From Marilutibacter aestuarii (GTDB lineage Bacteria; Pseudomonadota; Gammaproteobacteria; Xanthomonadales; Xanthomonadaceae), in NCBI RefSeq assembly GCF_006546775.1, contig NZ_VICE01000052.1, positions 1 through 36,987 of the forward strand: 36,987 nucleotides of DNA, given 5' to 3'. The notes below the pieces were generated by a model that did no database searches, was not told the origin of the DNA, and was given only the letters and a program-made list of their open reading frames with translations. This document shows positions 16,654 to 24,141 of the stretch, in pieces. The position numbers were made by a program, and so were the translations under genes. Positions within the stretch are counted from its first letter, which is position 1. Each line of letters starts with the position of its first letter.

Positions 16654-16711
16654 TGCAGGGGTGGACGACGCGCCTCCCCGAGGCCCCTCCGGGTGCCCCG
16701 GGGGCGCGGGA

Positions 16712-17200
16712 TCAGTGCACCGGTTCCGGCTCGTCGGCGAAGATCTGGGTTTCCATCCAGGCGTAGGCCGCTTCCGCGCCCGGCTGGTTGAACAGCACCA
16801 TAAGCACGACCCACTTGAGGTCGTCGAGGTCCAGCTCGTCCTGGTCCAGGGCCATGGCGCGGTCCAGCACCAGTTCGCGCTGGCCGGCATCGAGGATGCC
16901 GTGCTGCTCCAGGAACATCAGGAAGCCGCGGCAGTCGGTGTCCAGGCGGTCGAGTTCCGCCGTGGCGAACACGCGGGTCGGGCCGTTGGGGCGGGCCACG
17001 CTGGCACCGGGGCGCTGGCGGGCCAGCGCATCGAGCCATTCGAAGGCCTTGTTGATCTCGGCGGGGCTGAAGCCGGCCTGGCCAAGTTCCTCGATCAGGG
17101 GGCCGCCGGTCAGGGATTCCTGGTCGCGGACCAGGTCCGATTCTTCGGTGAAGTAGTGCTCGAACAGGTACAGCAGGACGTCCAGGATGCTCTCTTTCAT
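16712..17200 (-). CDS. smg: Smg family protein (DUF494)
   Basis: A 162-residue soluble protein of the Smg/DUF494 family, whose gene lies beside dprA (smf) in many Proteobacteria; its function is not established. It begins [17 protein letters not shown] and has the typical acidic mid-part ([28 protein letters not shown], here with [12 protein letters not shown]). It ends [15 protein letters not shown] with a C-terminal AYAWMET segment. The start at 17200 was preferred over the open frame up to 17221 because homologs begin MKE. It lies 90 bases downstream of dprA and reads the same way, as in E. coli. Confidence 0.93.
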   Translation of the reverse strand: MKESILDVLLYLFEHYFTEESDLVRDQESLTGGPLIEELGQAGFSPAEINKAFEWLDALARQRPGASVARPNGPTRVFATAELDRLDTDCRGFLMFLEQHGILDAGQRELVLDRAMALDQDELDLDDLKWVVLMVLFNQPGAEAAYAWMETQIFADEPEPVH

Positions 17201-17290
17201 TTCCCTCGGCCTGCGCCGCATGCGGCGCGGTGGTTCAGGAGGAATCGCCGGTCGATGGACTGGCCCGGCGGCGGTTCCGACTGTGTCCGT

Positions 17291-18457
17291 TCAGTGGCGA
17301 CGGAAGTACCGGCCATGCTGCGACGTCACGCGTCCTTCAAGCTCCATGACCAGCAGCATGGAGGACACTTGGGCAGCCGTCAATCCGCTGCGTTCAACCA
17401 GTTGATCCATATCCGTTGGGTCATGGCCGAGCGATTCCCACAACGTGTTGTGGTCCGGGCTGTCGCAAGGTTCCTTGAGACCTGGCCCGGGCGCACCGCC
17501 GCCGGGAGAGGCTGGCAGGCCCGCCCCGAGGGTGTGATCCCCGGATGTGGGGGCGCCGAGGCGACGACGCAAGTCGTCTGCCAGGCGGAGCGCGAGCGGC
17601 GCAAGGGCGCCGGTCAGGTCGTCGATGTCCTGGACAAGGGTGGCGCCCTCGCCGATCAGGCGATGGCACCCGCGGGCCATCGGGTTGTGGACCGAGCCGG
17701 GTACGGCGAAGACTTCGCGCCCGGCCTCGGCGGCCAGCCGCGCGGTGATGAGGGCCCCCGAGCGTGCCGCCGCCTCGATCACCAGGGTACCCAGCGCCAG
17801 CCCCGCGATGATCCGGTTGCGGCGGGGGAAGTGCTCCGGTCGGGGGCCGGTGCCCGGGGGGAACTCGCTGACCACGATGCCTTGCTCGAGCAGGTCGGCA
17901 TGCAGGCCATCATTGGCGGGTGGATAGGCGACATCCGGCCCGGTCCCCAGCACCGCGATCGTGTGGCCGCCTTCGGCCAGCGACGCCCGGTGGGCGGCGG
18001 TGTCGATGCCCGCCGCCATACCGCTGGTGACCGTCAGGCCCGAGCGGACAAGTGCGCGGGCGAATCCCCGGGCATTGTCCAGTCCGCCCGGACTGGGGCG
18101 CCGCGAGCCTACGACGGCGACGGCCGGTTGCCATAGCGCGAGCGGGTCGCCCACCACGAACAACGCCAGCGGCGGGTTGTTGACGTGCCGGAGCAGGGCG
18201 GGGTAGTCCGGTTCGTGCCAGCCCAGCAGGTGATGGCCGGGGATGGAGAGCCAGTCGAGGACGCGCCCGGGCGGCATGGCAGCGGCGCGCAGGACCGCGA
18301 CCTGGGCGGGCTCCAGGCCGCAGGCGCGCCAGGTGGAGGCGCCTGCCTCCAGCGCCGCAGCGGGCGTACGCGCCTGCCCGAGCAGGCGGCGGCGGGGCGC
18401 GCTGGCACCGCCGCAGGCAAGCAGGCGCAACAGCGCCAGATGGTCGTCCGTGATCAT
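17291..18457 (-). CDS. dprA: DNA-processing protein DprA
   Basis: A 388-residue protein that loads RecA on incoming single-stranded DNA during natural transformation. An N-terminal helical part (1-75) precedes a Rossmann-like domain (about 80-300). Its signature motifs are VVGSRRPSPGGL, SGMAAGIDTAAHRASL, GTGPDVAYPP, SEFPPGTGP and FPRRNRIIAGLALG. After a Gly/Pro-rich linker, a C-terminal winged-helix domain (about 330-388, DQLVERSGLTAAQVSSML, ending HGRYFRRH) completes the usual three-part form. All ssDNA-binding motifs look intact, so competence-linked function is plausible. It starts about 115 bases after the LysM gene stop, beyond a terminator hairpin. Confidence 0.96.
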   Translation of the reverse strand: MITDDHLALLRLLACGGASAPRRRLLGQARTPAAALEAGASTWRACGLEPAQVAVLRAAAMPPGRVLDWLSIPGHHLLGWHEPDYPALLRHVNNPPLALFVVGDPLALWQPAVAVVGSRRPSPGGLDNARGFARALVRSGLTVTSGMAAGIDTAAHRASLAEGGHTIAVLGTGPDVAYPPANDGLHADLLEQGIVVSEFPPGTGPRPEHFPRRNRIIAGLALGTLVIEAAARSGALITARLAAEAGREVFAVPGSVHNPMARGCHRLIGEGATLVQDIDDLTGALAPLALRLADDLRRRLGAPTSGDHTLGAGLPASPGGGAPGPGLKEPCDSPDHNTLWESLGHDPTDMDQLVERSGLTAAQVSSMLLVMELEGRVTSQHGRYFRRH

Positions 18458-18500
18458 CGGCAGGCAGGTCGTGGGCGGAGACGTCCAGCCTAGCCCGGAA

Positions 18501-18528
18501 ACGACGACGGCGCCCTCGGGCGCCGTCG
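18501..18528 (-). terminator. Terminator between LysM gene and dprA
   Basis: An 11-base inverted repeat, CGACGGCGCCC (18505-18515) with GGGCGCCGTCG (18518-18528), is followed leftward by TCGTTT. The T-run is weak, so read-through into dprA is likely. Confidence 0.65.
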
Positions 18529-18572
18529 CAAATGGATGTAGGACTTTTCCGAATCCGCGGGCGGGGCGGGTA

Positions 18573-19730
18573 TCAGTAGGCCGCGTCCGGATGCTTGAGT
18601 TCCTGGCCGACCTGCACCGGGCGGACGCCGTCCATCACCAGCGCATAGCTGACCCTGTCGAAGGTGCGGAACACCATCAGGTGGCCGGCGAACTCGTCGG
18701 GCAGGCGCACCTTGGAGCCCGCGCCGACGGCATCGGGGCTGCGGTCGTTGCCCACGGCCACGCGGTCCACGGCGGTGCTGCCGACGCGCCAGCTGGAGAA
18801 CACCGTGCCGTTGTCGACGCCGTCGAGCGCGCCGACCGAGAGGGCGACCACGTCGCGCGGGCCACCGGTGATGACCGAATCGGCCACGCCGAGGACCTTG
18901 GCCTGGCCGTAGGCGAGGTTCTGTGCCGGCGGGTGCGGGATGAACTGAAGGTCGTAGGGTTGTGCCTCGACCGGGATCAGGCGGTCGCCGGCGCGGACTT
19001 CGCGACCCTTGTCGTCGACCAGCAGCGTGGTGACGTCCGACTGGCCGGCCGGCCCGCGGGTCACGGTGGCGACGGTCTGCTGCATCAGTTCGTGGCCGAG
19101 GAAGTCGCCACCGCCCGGCGGGGTCATGTGGTTCCACATCTTCTCGGTGCCGGCGATGTCGTGGCCGCGGTAATCCAGGTCGATCGGACGGCGGTTGCTG
19201 GTACCGCAACAACGCTCCGGGTCCAGCGTGGTGTAGGTGACGGTCGGGCGGACGACGGCGTAGCGCTGGCCCGGCTGGGCGGCCACCAGGCCCTTGGCGT
19301 AGACCACCTGGCCCTCGGCGCCGCGCAGGCGGTCTTCCTCGAGGCCGACGATGTAGGGCAACTCCTCGAAGCTGTCGACGACGCGCAGGTTCTTGAGGAA
19401 CGGCTCGATCTCGGCCAGCGGAATGGCGTTGATCGGCGCTTCCTCGCGCGGGCCCGGGTCGACCGCGACGCGGTTGAGGTACGCCAGCGAGATCACGTCG
19501 CCCGGGTAGATCAGGTGCGGGTTGGCGATCTGCGGGTTGGCCTGCCAGATTTCCGGCCACAGCCACGGCTTCTGCAGGAACTTGCCGGCGATGTCCCAGA
19601 GGGTGTCGCCGCGCTTGACCACGTAGGTGTCGGGATGGTCACCGCGCATCTCGGCCGCGAGGCCGTACGTGGCAACGGTGAACAACGCAGCGGCAATCAC
19701 CGCACGGATCGGTTTAAACATGGCAGCCAT
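18573..19730 (-). CDS. LysM peptidoglycan-binding protein
   Basis: A 385-residue exported protein. The signal peptide spans about residues 1-26 (ending GLAAE). One LysM domain follows at about 34-85 (DTYVVKRGDTLWDIAGKFL, then WLWPEIWQANPQIANPHLIYPGD), which binds the glycan of peptidoglycan. The rest (90-385) is a large domain of uncharacterised type, made mostly of beta strands (YDLQFIPHPPAQNLAYG, GHLMVFRTFDRVSYALVM). This architecture is conserved next to dprA in related bacteria; a role in the wall or periplasm is inferred. The start could be 19730 or the ATG at 19721. The gene is divergent from def. Confidence 0.9.
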   Translation of the reverse strand: MAAMFKPIRAVIAAALFTVATYGLAAEMRGDHPDTYVVKRGDTLWDIAGKFLQKPWLWPEIWQANPQIANPHLIYPGDVISLAYLNRVAVDPGPREEAPINAIPLAEIEPFLKNLRVVDSFEELPYIVGLEEDRLRGAEGQVVYAKGLVAAQPGQRYAVVRPTVTYTTLDPERCCGTSNRRPIDLDYRGHDIAGTEKMWNHMTPPGGGDFLGHELMQQTVATVTRGPAGQSDVTTLLVDDKGREVRAGDRLIPVEAQPYDLQFIPHPPAQNLAYGQAKVLGVADSVITGGPRDVVALSVGALDGVDNGTVFSSWRVGSTAVDRVAVGNDRSPDAVGAGSKVRLPDEFAGHLMVFRTFDRVSYALVMDGVRPVQVGQELKHPDAAY

Positions 19731-19787
19731 CTACCTGATTCCCCTAACAGAATGCCCGCGGGCGCCGTTGACGGCGGGGGCACGGGC

Positions 19788-19848
19788 ACTATAGCCCAGA
19801 TGGCGCGCGCCGTTGCAAGCCTTGAGGCCCCAATATCGGCGTTACAAT
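19788..19848. promoter_or_regulatory. Divergent promoters between LysM gene and def
   Basis: Rightward: -10 TACAAT (19843-19848) with a weak -35 TTGAGG (19822-19827, 15-base spacer, or 16 with CTTGAG). Leftward: -10 TATAGT (19793-19788) with a possible -35 TTGCAA (19818-19813, 19-base spacer). TTGCAA is a palindrome and lies in the shared part, so one factor could affect both directions. Confidence 0.5.
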
Positions 19849-19895
19849 GACCGCCCTGCTTGCGTCCTGTGACCGGCGCCCCCATTTTCCAAGCC

Positions 19896-20411
19896 ATGGC
19901 CCTGCTCCCGATCCTCGAATTCCCCGATTCCCGCTTGCGCACGGTGGCGACGCCGGTCGATCCGGCCGAAATCGCCGATCCGGCCTTCCAGACCCTGCTC
20001 GACGACATGTTCGAGACCATGTACGACGCCCCGGGCATCGGCCTGGCCGCCAGCCAGGTCGACGTGCACAAGCGCTTCATGGTGATCGACGTCAGCGAGG
20101 AGCGCGACCAGCCCCTGGTGTTCATCAACCCCGAGATCAGCGCCCGCGACGGCGAACAGGTCTACCAGGAGGGCTGCCTGTCGGTGCCGGGGATCTTCGC
20201 CGACGTGACCCGCGCCGACCGCATCACCGTGGAATACCTCGACCGCGACGGCCAGGCCCGGCGCCTCGACGCCGACGGCGTGCTCGCGGTGTGCATCCAG
20301 CACGAGATGGACCACCTGCTGGGCAAGCTCTTCGTCGACTACCTGTCGCCGCTCAAGCGCGAGATGGTGCGCAAGAAGCTGGCCAAGGCACGGCGCCAGG
20401 CCGCGGCGTAA
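19896..20411 (+). CDS. def: Peptide deformylase
   Basis: A metalloenzyme of 171 residues that removes the formyl group from N-terminal Met of new proteins. The three family motifs are complete: GIGLAASQV near residue 48, EGCLSVPG with metal ligand Cys94, and QHEMDHLLG with His136, Glu137 and His140. The length matches type I bacterial deformylase (E. coli 168). The ATG at 19896 gives the normal start [15 protein letters not shown]. It precedes fmt with a 178-base gap that holds only repeats. This is the conserved def-fmt arrangement, though the gap is longer than usual. Confidence 0.97.
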   Translation: MALLPILEFPDSRLRTVATPVDPAEIADPAFQTLLDDMFETMYDAPGIGLAASQVDVHKRFMVIDVSEERDQPLVFINPEISARDGEQVYQEGCLSVPGIFADVTRADRITVEYLDRDGQARRLDADGVLAVCIQHEMDHLLGKLFVDYLSPLKREMVRKKLAKARRQAAA

Positions 20412-20548
20412 TCCGGAAATCGAGCGTGGGGAACCGGGAACGGGTCGCCTGGTGACCCGCTCCGTCGATTGATTTTTTGCTGGCGGCACGCCTTCGCTCG
20501 CCGATGTGGCCTCCTGGAGAATCGGGACGGCACCCTGCGCCATGCCCT

Positions 20549-20583
20549 TTCGATTCCCCGTTCCCCCATCCCCATTCCCCTCG
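20549..20583. repeat. Short GGGAAT/ATTCCCC-type repeat in the def-fmt gap
   Basis: The 178-base space between def and fmt has GGGGAACCGGGAACGGG near 20429 and ATTCCCCGTTCCCCCATCC with CATTCCCC at 20551-20580. These are complementary versions of the GGGAAYGGG motif, common as a dispersed repeat in Xanthomonadaceae genomes. Together they could pair over about 120 bases. No gene is seen in the gap. Confidence 0.45.
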
Positions 20584-20589
20584 CTGCCC

Positions 20590-21513
20590 ATGAGAATCGT
20601 CTTCGCCGGTACCCCCGAATTCGCCGTGCCCTGCCTGCGCAAGGCGGCCGCGCACAACGAGGTGGTGGCCGTCTACACCCAACCCGACCGGCCCGCCGGG
20701 CGCGGGCGGGGGCTGGCGCCCTCGCCGGTCAAGCAGGTCGCGCAGGAACTGGGCGTCCCGGTCATGCAGCCCGAGAACTTCCGCAGCGCGCAGGCGAAAG
20801 CGCAGCTGCGGGCGCTCGAGCCCGAGCTGATGGTGGTGGTGGCCTACGGCCTGATCCTGCCGCAGTCGGTGCTCGACATTCCCGCGGAGGGCTGCTGGAA
20901 CGTGCATGCGTCGCTGCTGCCGCGCTGGCGTGGCGCGGCGCCGATCCAGCGCGCCATCCAGGCCGGCGACCGCGAGACCGGCGTGTGCCTGATGAAGATG
21001 GAGAAGGGCCTCGATACCGGGCCGGTGCTGCTGTCGCAGTCGATCGGGATCGGTGCCAACGAGACCGGCGGGCAACTCCACGATCGCCTGTCGCAACTTG
21101 GCGCGCAGGTCCTGGGCGACGGCCTGGGCCTGCTGCGCGCAGGCATCCGGCCGGTGCCGACGCCGCAGCCGGAGGCGGGCGTGACCTACGCGCACAAGCT
21201 CGACAAGGCCGAGGCGAAACTGGACTGGTCGCGCCCGGCAGCGGTGCTGGCCGACACCGTGCGCGCGTTCAATCCCTGGCCGGTGGCCGAAGCGCAACTG
21301 GCCGGAGAGCGCCTGCGCCTGCATGGCGTGGTCGCGCTCGACGAGGCGCACCACGCGCGCCCCGGCGAGCTCCTGCGTGCAGGCCGCGAGGGCCTGGACG
21401 TTGCCTGTGGCGAGGGCGTGCTGCGCATCCGCGTGCTGCAGCGCGAAGGCGGCAAGGCGATCACCGCCGCCGACTTCCTCAATGCGCGCCAGGACCTGAA
21501 GGCCGGCGCCTGA
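20590..21513 (+). CDS. fmt: Methionyl-tRNA formyltransferase
   Basis: A 307-residue enzyme that formylates initiator Met-tRNA using 10-formyl-tetrahydrofolate. The start [14 protein letters not shown], the folate/catalytic loop [17 protein letters not shown] and the motif DTGPVLL are typical. The C-terminal OB-fold ([18 protein letters not shown] onward) completes the family pattern and length. The ATG at 20590 was preferred over the open frame from 20506 because homologs start MRIVFAGTP. It ends 3 bases before the convergent stop of the pteridine reductase gene. In many bacteria rsmB follows fmt; it is absent here. Confidence 0.97.
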   Translation: MRIVFAGTPEFAVPCLRKAAAHNEVVAVYTQPDRPAGRGRGLAPSPVKQVAQELGVPVMQPENFRSAQAKAQLRALEPELMVVVAYGLILPQSVLDIPAEGCWNVHASLLPRWRGAAPIQRAIQAGDRETGVCLMKMEKGLDTGPVLLSQSIGIGANETGGQLHDRLSQLGAQVLGDGLGLLRAGIRPVPTPQPEAGVTYAHKLDKAEAKLDWSRPAAVLADTVRAFNPWPVAEAQLAGERLRLHGVVALDEAHHARPGELLRAGREGLDVACGEGVLRIRVLQREGGKAITAADFLNARQDLKAGA

Positions 21514-21516
21514 ACC

Positions 21517-22278
21517 TCAGCCGGCGAGCAGTCGACCGCCGTCGAGGTGGATGACCTGCCCGGTGCTGTAGGTCGCGTCCATCAGCAGCCAGCGCACGGC
21601 TTCGGCGACTTCCTTCGCCGTCCCCGTCCGCGCCATCGGCGTGCGCGCGAGCATCGCGGCCTGCTTGTCGGTGCAGCTGTCGCCGCCCTCGCCCTCGGGC
21701 CAGAGGATCGCGCCCGGCGAAACGGCATTGACGCGGACCTCGGGCCCCAGCTCGAGTGCCAGCGAGCGCGTCATCGCCAGCAGCGCGGCCTTCGCCATGC
21801 AGTACACCGTGTGCTCGTGTAGCGGGCGCTCGGCGTAGATGTCGGCCAGGTTGACGATCGCGCCGCCCGCGCGCCGCAGGTGCGGTGCCGCTGCCTGGGA
21901 CAGGAAGAACGGCGCGCGCGCGTTGCTGGCGAACAGCAGGTCCCACTGGGCCGGCGTGGTCGTGCCGATGGGCGAGGGCGCGAACGCCGAGGCGTTGTTG
22001 ACCAGCGCGTCGAGGCGGCCGAAGTGGCCCACCGTCCGCGCCACCAGCTCGGGCAGGCGGTCGAAGTCGGCCAGGTCCGCCTGCAACGCCAGCACGCTGC
22101 CCGGCCGGATCGCGTCGAGCTCGTCTCGCAGCGCCAGCGCCTCGGACTCCGAGCCCCGGTAGTGCAGGGCGATATCGTGCCCGGCGGCGTGCAGGCAGCG
22201 GACGATGCCCGCGCCGATGCGGCGGGCGGCGCCGGTGACGAGGGCGACAGGGCGTTGGTGGCGGCTCATGCGGTCCAT
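21517..22278 (-). CDS. Pteridine reductase (SDR family)
   Basis: A 253-residue SDR enzyme, probably reducing dihydropteridines (biopterin or folate type) with NADPH. The cofactor motif is TGAARRIG (15-22), with the Arg-Arg usual in pteridine reductases, followed by NNAS. The catalytic set is Asp146, Tyr159 and Lys163 (NLADIYAE, TVYCMAKAAL), where Asp replaces the usual SDR serine, with the same D-x12-Y-x3-K spacing as in Leishmania PTR1. The end (TGQVIHLDGGRLLAG) is also typical. The start at 22278 gives MDRMSRHQRPVALVTG; the ATG at 22269 is equally possible. E. coli FolM is a more distant alternative name. It converges on fmt and diverges from the MidA-type gene. Confidence 0.9.
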   Translation of the reverse strand: MDRMSRHQRPVALVTGAARRIGAGIVRCLHAAGHDIALHYRGSESEALALRDELDAIRPGSVLALQADLADFDRLPELVARTVGHFGRLDALVNNASAFAPSPIGTTTPAQWDLLFASNARAPFFLSQAAAPHLRRAGGAIVNLADIYAERPLHEHTVYCMAKAALLAMTRSLALELGPEVRVNAVSPGAILWPEGEGGDSCTDKQAAMLARTPMARTGTAKEVAEAVRWLLMDATYSTGQVIHLDGGRLLAG

Positions 22279-22370
22279 GTTCAGCGGCGCGCAATGCGGC
22301 GAGGGCCAGTCAGGCTATCCTGAACCCCGACGTTTTGACACCGCGCCGTCCCGCGCGCGCAGGCTTGCCC

Positions 22371-23558
22371 GTGACCCGATCCACGCTTCCCGAACCCGAT
22401 GCCGACGCGCTGGCCCACAGCGCCCGCCTGGCCGCGCACCTGCGTGCCGAGATCCAGGCGGCGGAAGGCGCGGCGATCCCCTTCTCGCGCTTCATGGAAC
22501 TGGCGCTGTACGCGCCGGGGCTGGGGTATTACAGCGCCGGCGCCGACAAGTTCGGCGAGGGGGGCGATTTCGTCACCGCCCCGGAGCTGGGGCCCGTCTT
22601 CGCGGCCTGCGTGGCCGAGGCGGTGGCCCCGGTCCTGCAGCAGATCGGTCCGGAGGCGCTGTTCCTCGAGCTCGGCGGCGGCACCGGTGCCTTCGCCGAG
22701 GTCGCGCTCAAGCGCCTGACCGAACTCGACGCGCTGCCGGACCGCTACGCGATCCTCGAGCCCAGCGCGGACCTGCGCGCGCGCCAGCGCGAGCGCCTGC
22801 AACAGCGGTTGCCGCCTCCGCTGTTCGACCTGGTGGAATGGCTCGACGGCCCCTTTCCCCACGACTGGCAGGGCGTGCTGTTCGCCAACGAAGTGATCGA
22901 CGCGCTGCCGACGCCGCGTTTCGGCATCGTCGAGGGCGACGTCCACGAAGAGCACGTCGTGATCGACGGCGAAGGCTTCGCCCGGATCAGCCGGCCGGCC
23001 GACGGCTTCCTGGCCAATGCCGTGCGCCACCTCGAGCAGCGACTGGAGCGCCGCTTCGCCGACGGCTACCGCTCCGAGCTGCTGCCGCAGCTGCCGTACT
23101 GGATCCAGGCGGTCTCGGGCGGCATGAAGCGCGGGGCGATGCTGTTCGTCGATTACGGCTATCCGCGCGCGGAGTACTACCTGCCCGAACGCGACGACGG
23201 CACCCTGCGCGCCTTCTACCGGCAGCATATGCACGCCGACCCGCTGCGCTGGCCGGGCCTGCAGGACATCACCGCTTCGGTCGACTTCACCGCGCTGGCC
23301 GAGGCCGGCGTGGGCGCAGGCTTCGACTTCGCCGGCTACTGCTCCCAGGCAAGCTTCCTGATGGGCAATGGCATGGCCGGCGTGCTGGAGCGCATCGAAC
23401 GCATCGCCGACGAGGGCGAGCGCCTGCGCCGCACCGAGGAGGTAAAGAAGCTCACCCTGCCCAGCGCGATGGGCGAGCGCTTCCAGGTGATGGGCTTCGA
23501 GAAGGACGTCGAGTTCGGTGCGGCCTTCCTCGCCGGCGACCTGAGCTTCCGGCTGTGA
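22371..23558 (+). CDS. SAM-dependent methyltransferase, MidA/NDUFAF7 family (DUF185)
   Basis: A 395-residue protein of the family that includes mitochondrial NDUFAF7, which methylates an arginine of complex I subunit NDUFS2. The SAM-binding motif LELGGGTGAFAEVAL follows the family signature GDFVTAPELGPVF. Further conserved parts are FANEVIDALP, FVDYGYPRAEYY and DITASVDFTAL. The length fits the family. The start is uncertain: GTG at 22371 is chosen because it precedes the conserved N-terminus by about 15 residues; the open frame extends to a TTG at 22335. It is 11 bases upstream of the VanZ-like gene, so the two are probably co-transcribed. The bacterial substrate is not known. Confidence 0.92.
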   Translation: MTRSTLPEPDADALAHSARLAAHLRAEIQAAEGAAIPFSRFMELALYAPGLGYYSAGADKFGEGGDFVTAPELGPVFAACVAEAVAPVLQQIGPEALFLELGGGTGAFAEVALKRLTELDALPDRYAILEPSADLRARQRERLQQRLPPPLFDLVEWLDGPFPHDWQGVLFANEVIDALPTPRFGIVEGDVHEEHVVIDGEGFARISRPADGFLANAVRHLEQRLERRFADGYRSELLPQLPYWIQAVSGGMKRGAMLFVDYGYPRAEYYLPERDDGTLRAFYRQHMHADPLRWPGLQDITASVDFTALAEAGVGAGFDFAGYCSQASFLMGNGMAGVLERIERIADEGERLRRTEEVKKLTLPSAMGERFQVMGFEKDVEFGAAFLAGDLSFRL

Positions 23559-23568
23559 GTCGCCGCCG

Positions 23569-24000
23569 ATGACGCCGGCCCTGCGCGCGCTGCGCTGGCC
23601 CCGGACCTGGCTCTGCGCCTGGCTGGTGTTCGTCGCCGCGGTGGTGGTGGTGTCCCTGCTGCCTGCGCGGGACCTGCCGCCGATGCCCTTCGATGGCGTC
23701 GACAAGCTCGAACACCTGCTTGCCTACGCCGCGATGGCGACCGGCGCGGTCATGATCTTCGCCTCCCGCCGCGCCCATGCCGGGGTGGCGCTCGCCCTGG
23801 TCGCGCTGGGCATCGCCCTCGAGTTCGCCCAGGGCGCCATGACTGCCTCGCGCATGGCCGATGGTGCCGATGCCGTGGCCAATGCGCTCGGGGTGGCCCT
23901 TGGCTGGGGGCTGGGCCGCACGCCTGTCGCGCGCGGCTTGCTGGTCGTGGAGGCGTGGCTGGCCGAGGGTCCGGGCGGGACGGGACGTCGCGCCTCCTGA
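23569..24000 (+). CDS. VanZ-like membrane protein
   Basis: A 143-residue inner-membrane protein with about four hydrophobic segments. It has the VanZ-like motif DGVDKLEHLLAYAAMA between the first two segments and LEFAQGAMTASRMADGADAVANALG, which is the second conserved part of the family. VanZ was named from a teicoplanin-resistance gene, but most homologs have no known role in resistance, and none is implied here. It is closely spaced behind the MidA-type gene and precedes a TonB-dependent receptor after 141 bases. Confidence 0.88.
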   Translation: MTPALRALRWPRTWLCAWLVFVAAVVVVSLLPARDLPPMPFDGVDKLEHLLAYAAMATGAVMIFASRRAHAGVALALVALGIALEFAQGAMTASRMADGADAVANALGVALGWGLGRTPVARGLLVVEAWLAEGPGGTGRRAS

Positions 24001-24141
24001 GCTTTCAGGGCTTTCGGGCCGGGTCGTGACCGCCGTCACTCCTGCTTGGCAGGGGCACTTGCAGCGACGTTAAAAAATGGTGAATCTACGGCCGCCTGAC
24101 AGGGGGGTCGGGCGTGTCCATCCCAACGAAAGGAATCGCCC

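Noticed and set aside
23569-24000. VanZ-like gene as an antibiotic-resistance determinant
   Set aside because: VanZ-like proteins are common and mostly not linked to glycopeptide resistance; no other van genes are present.
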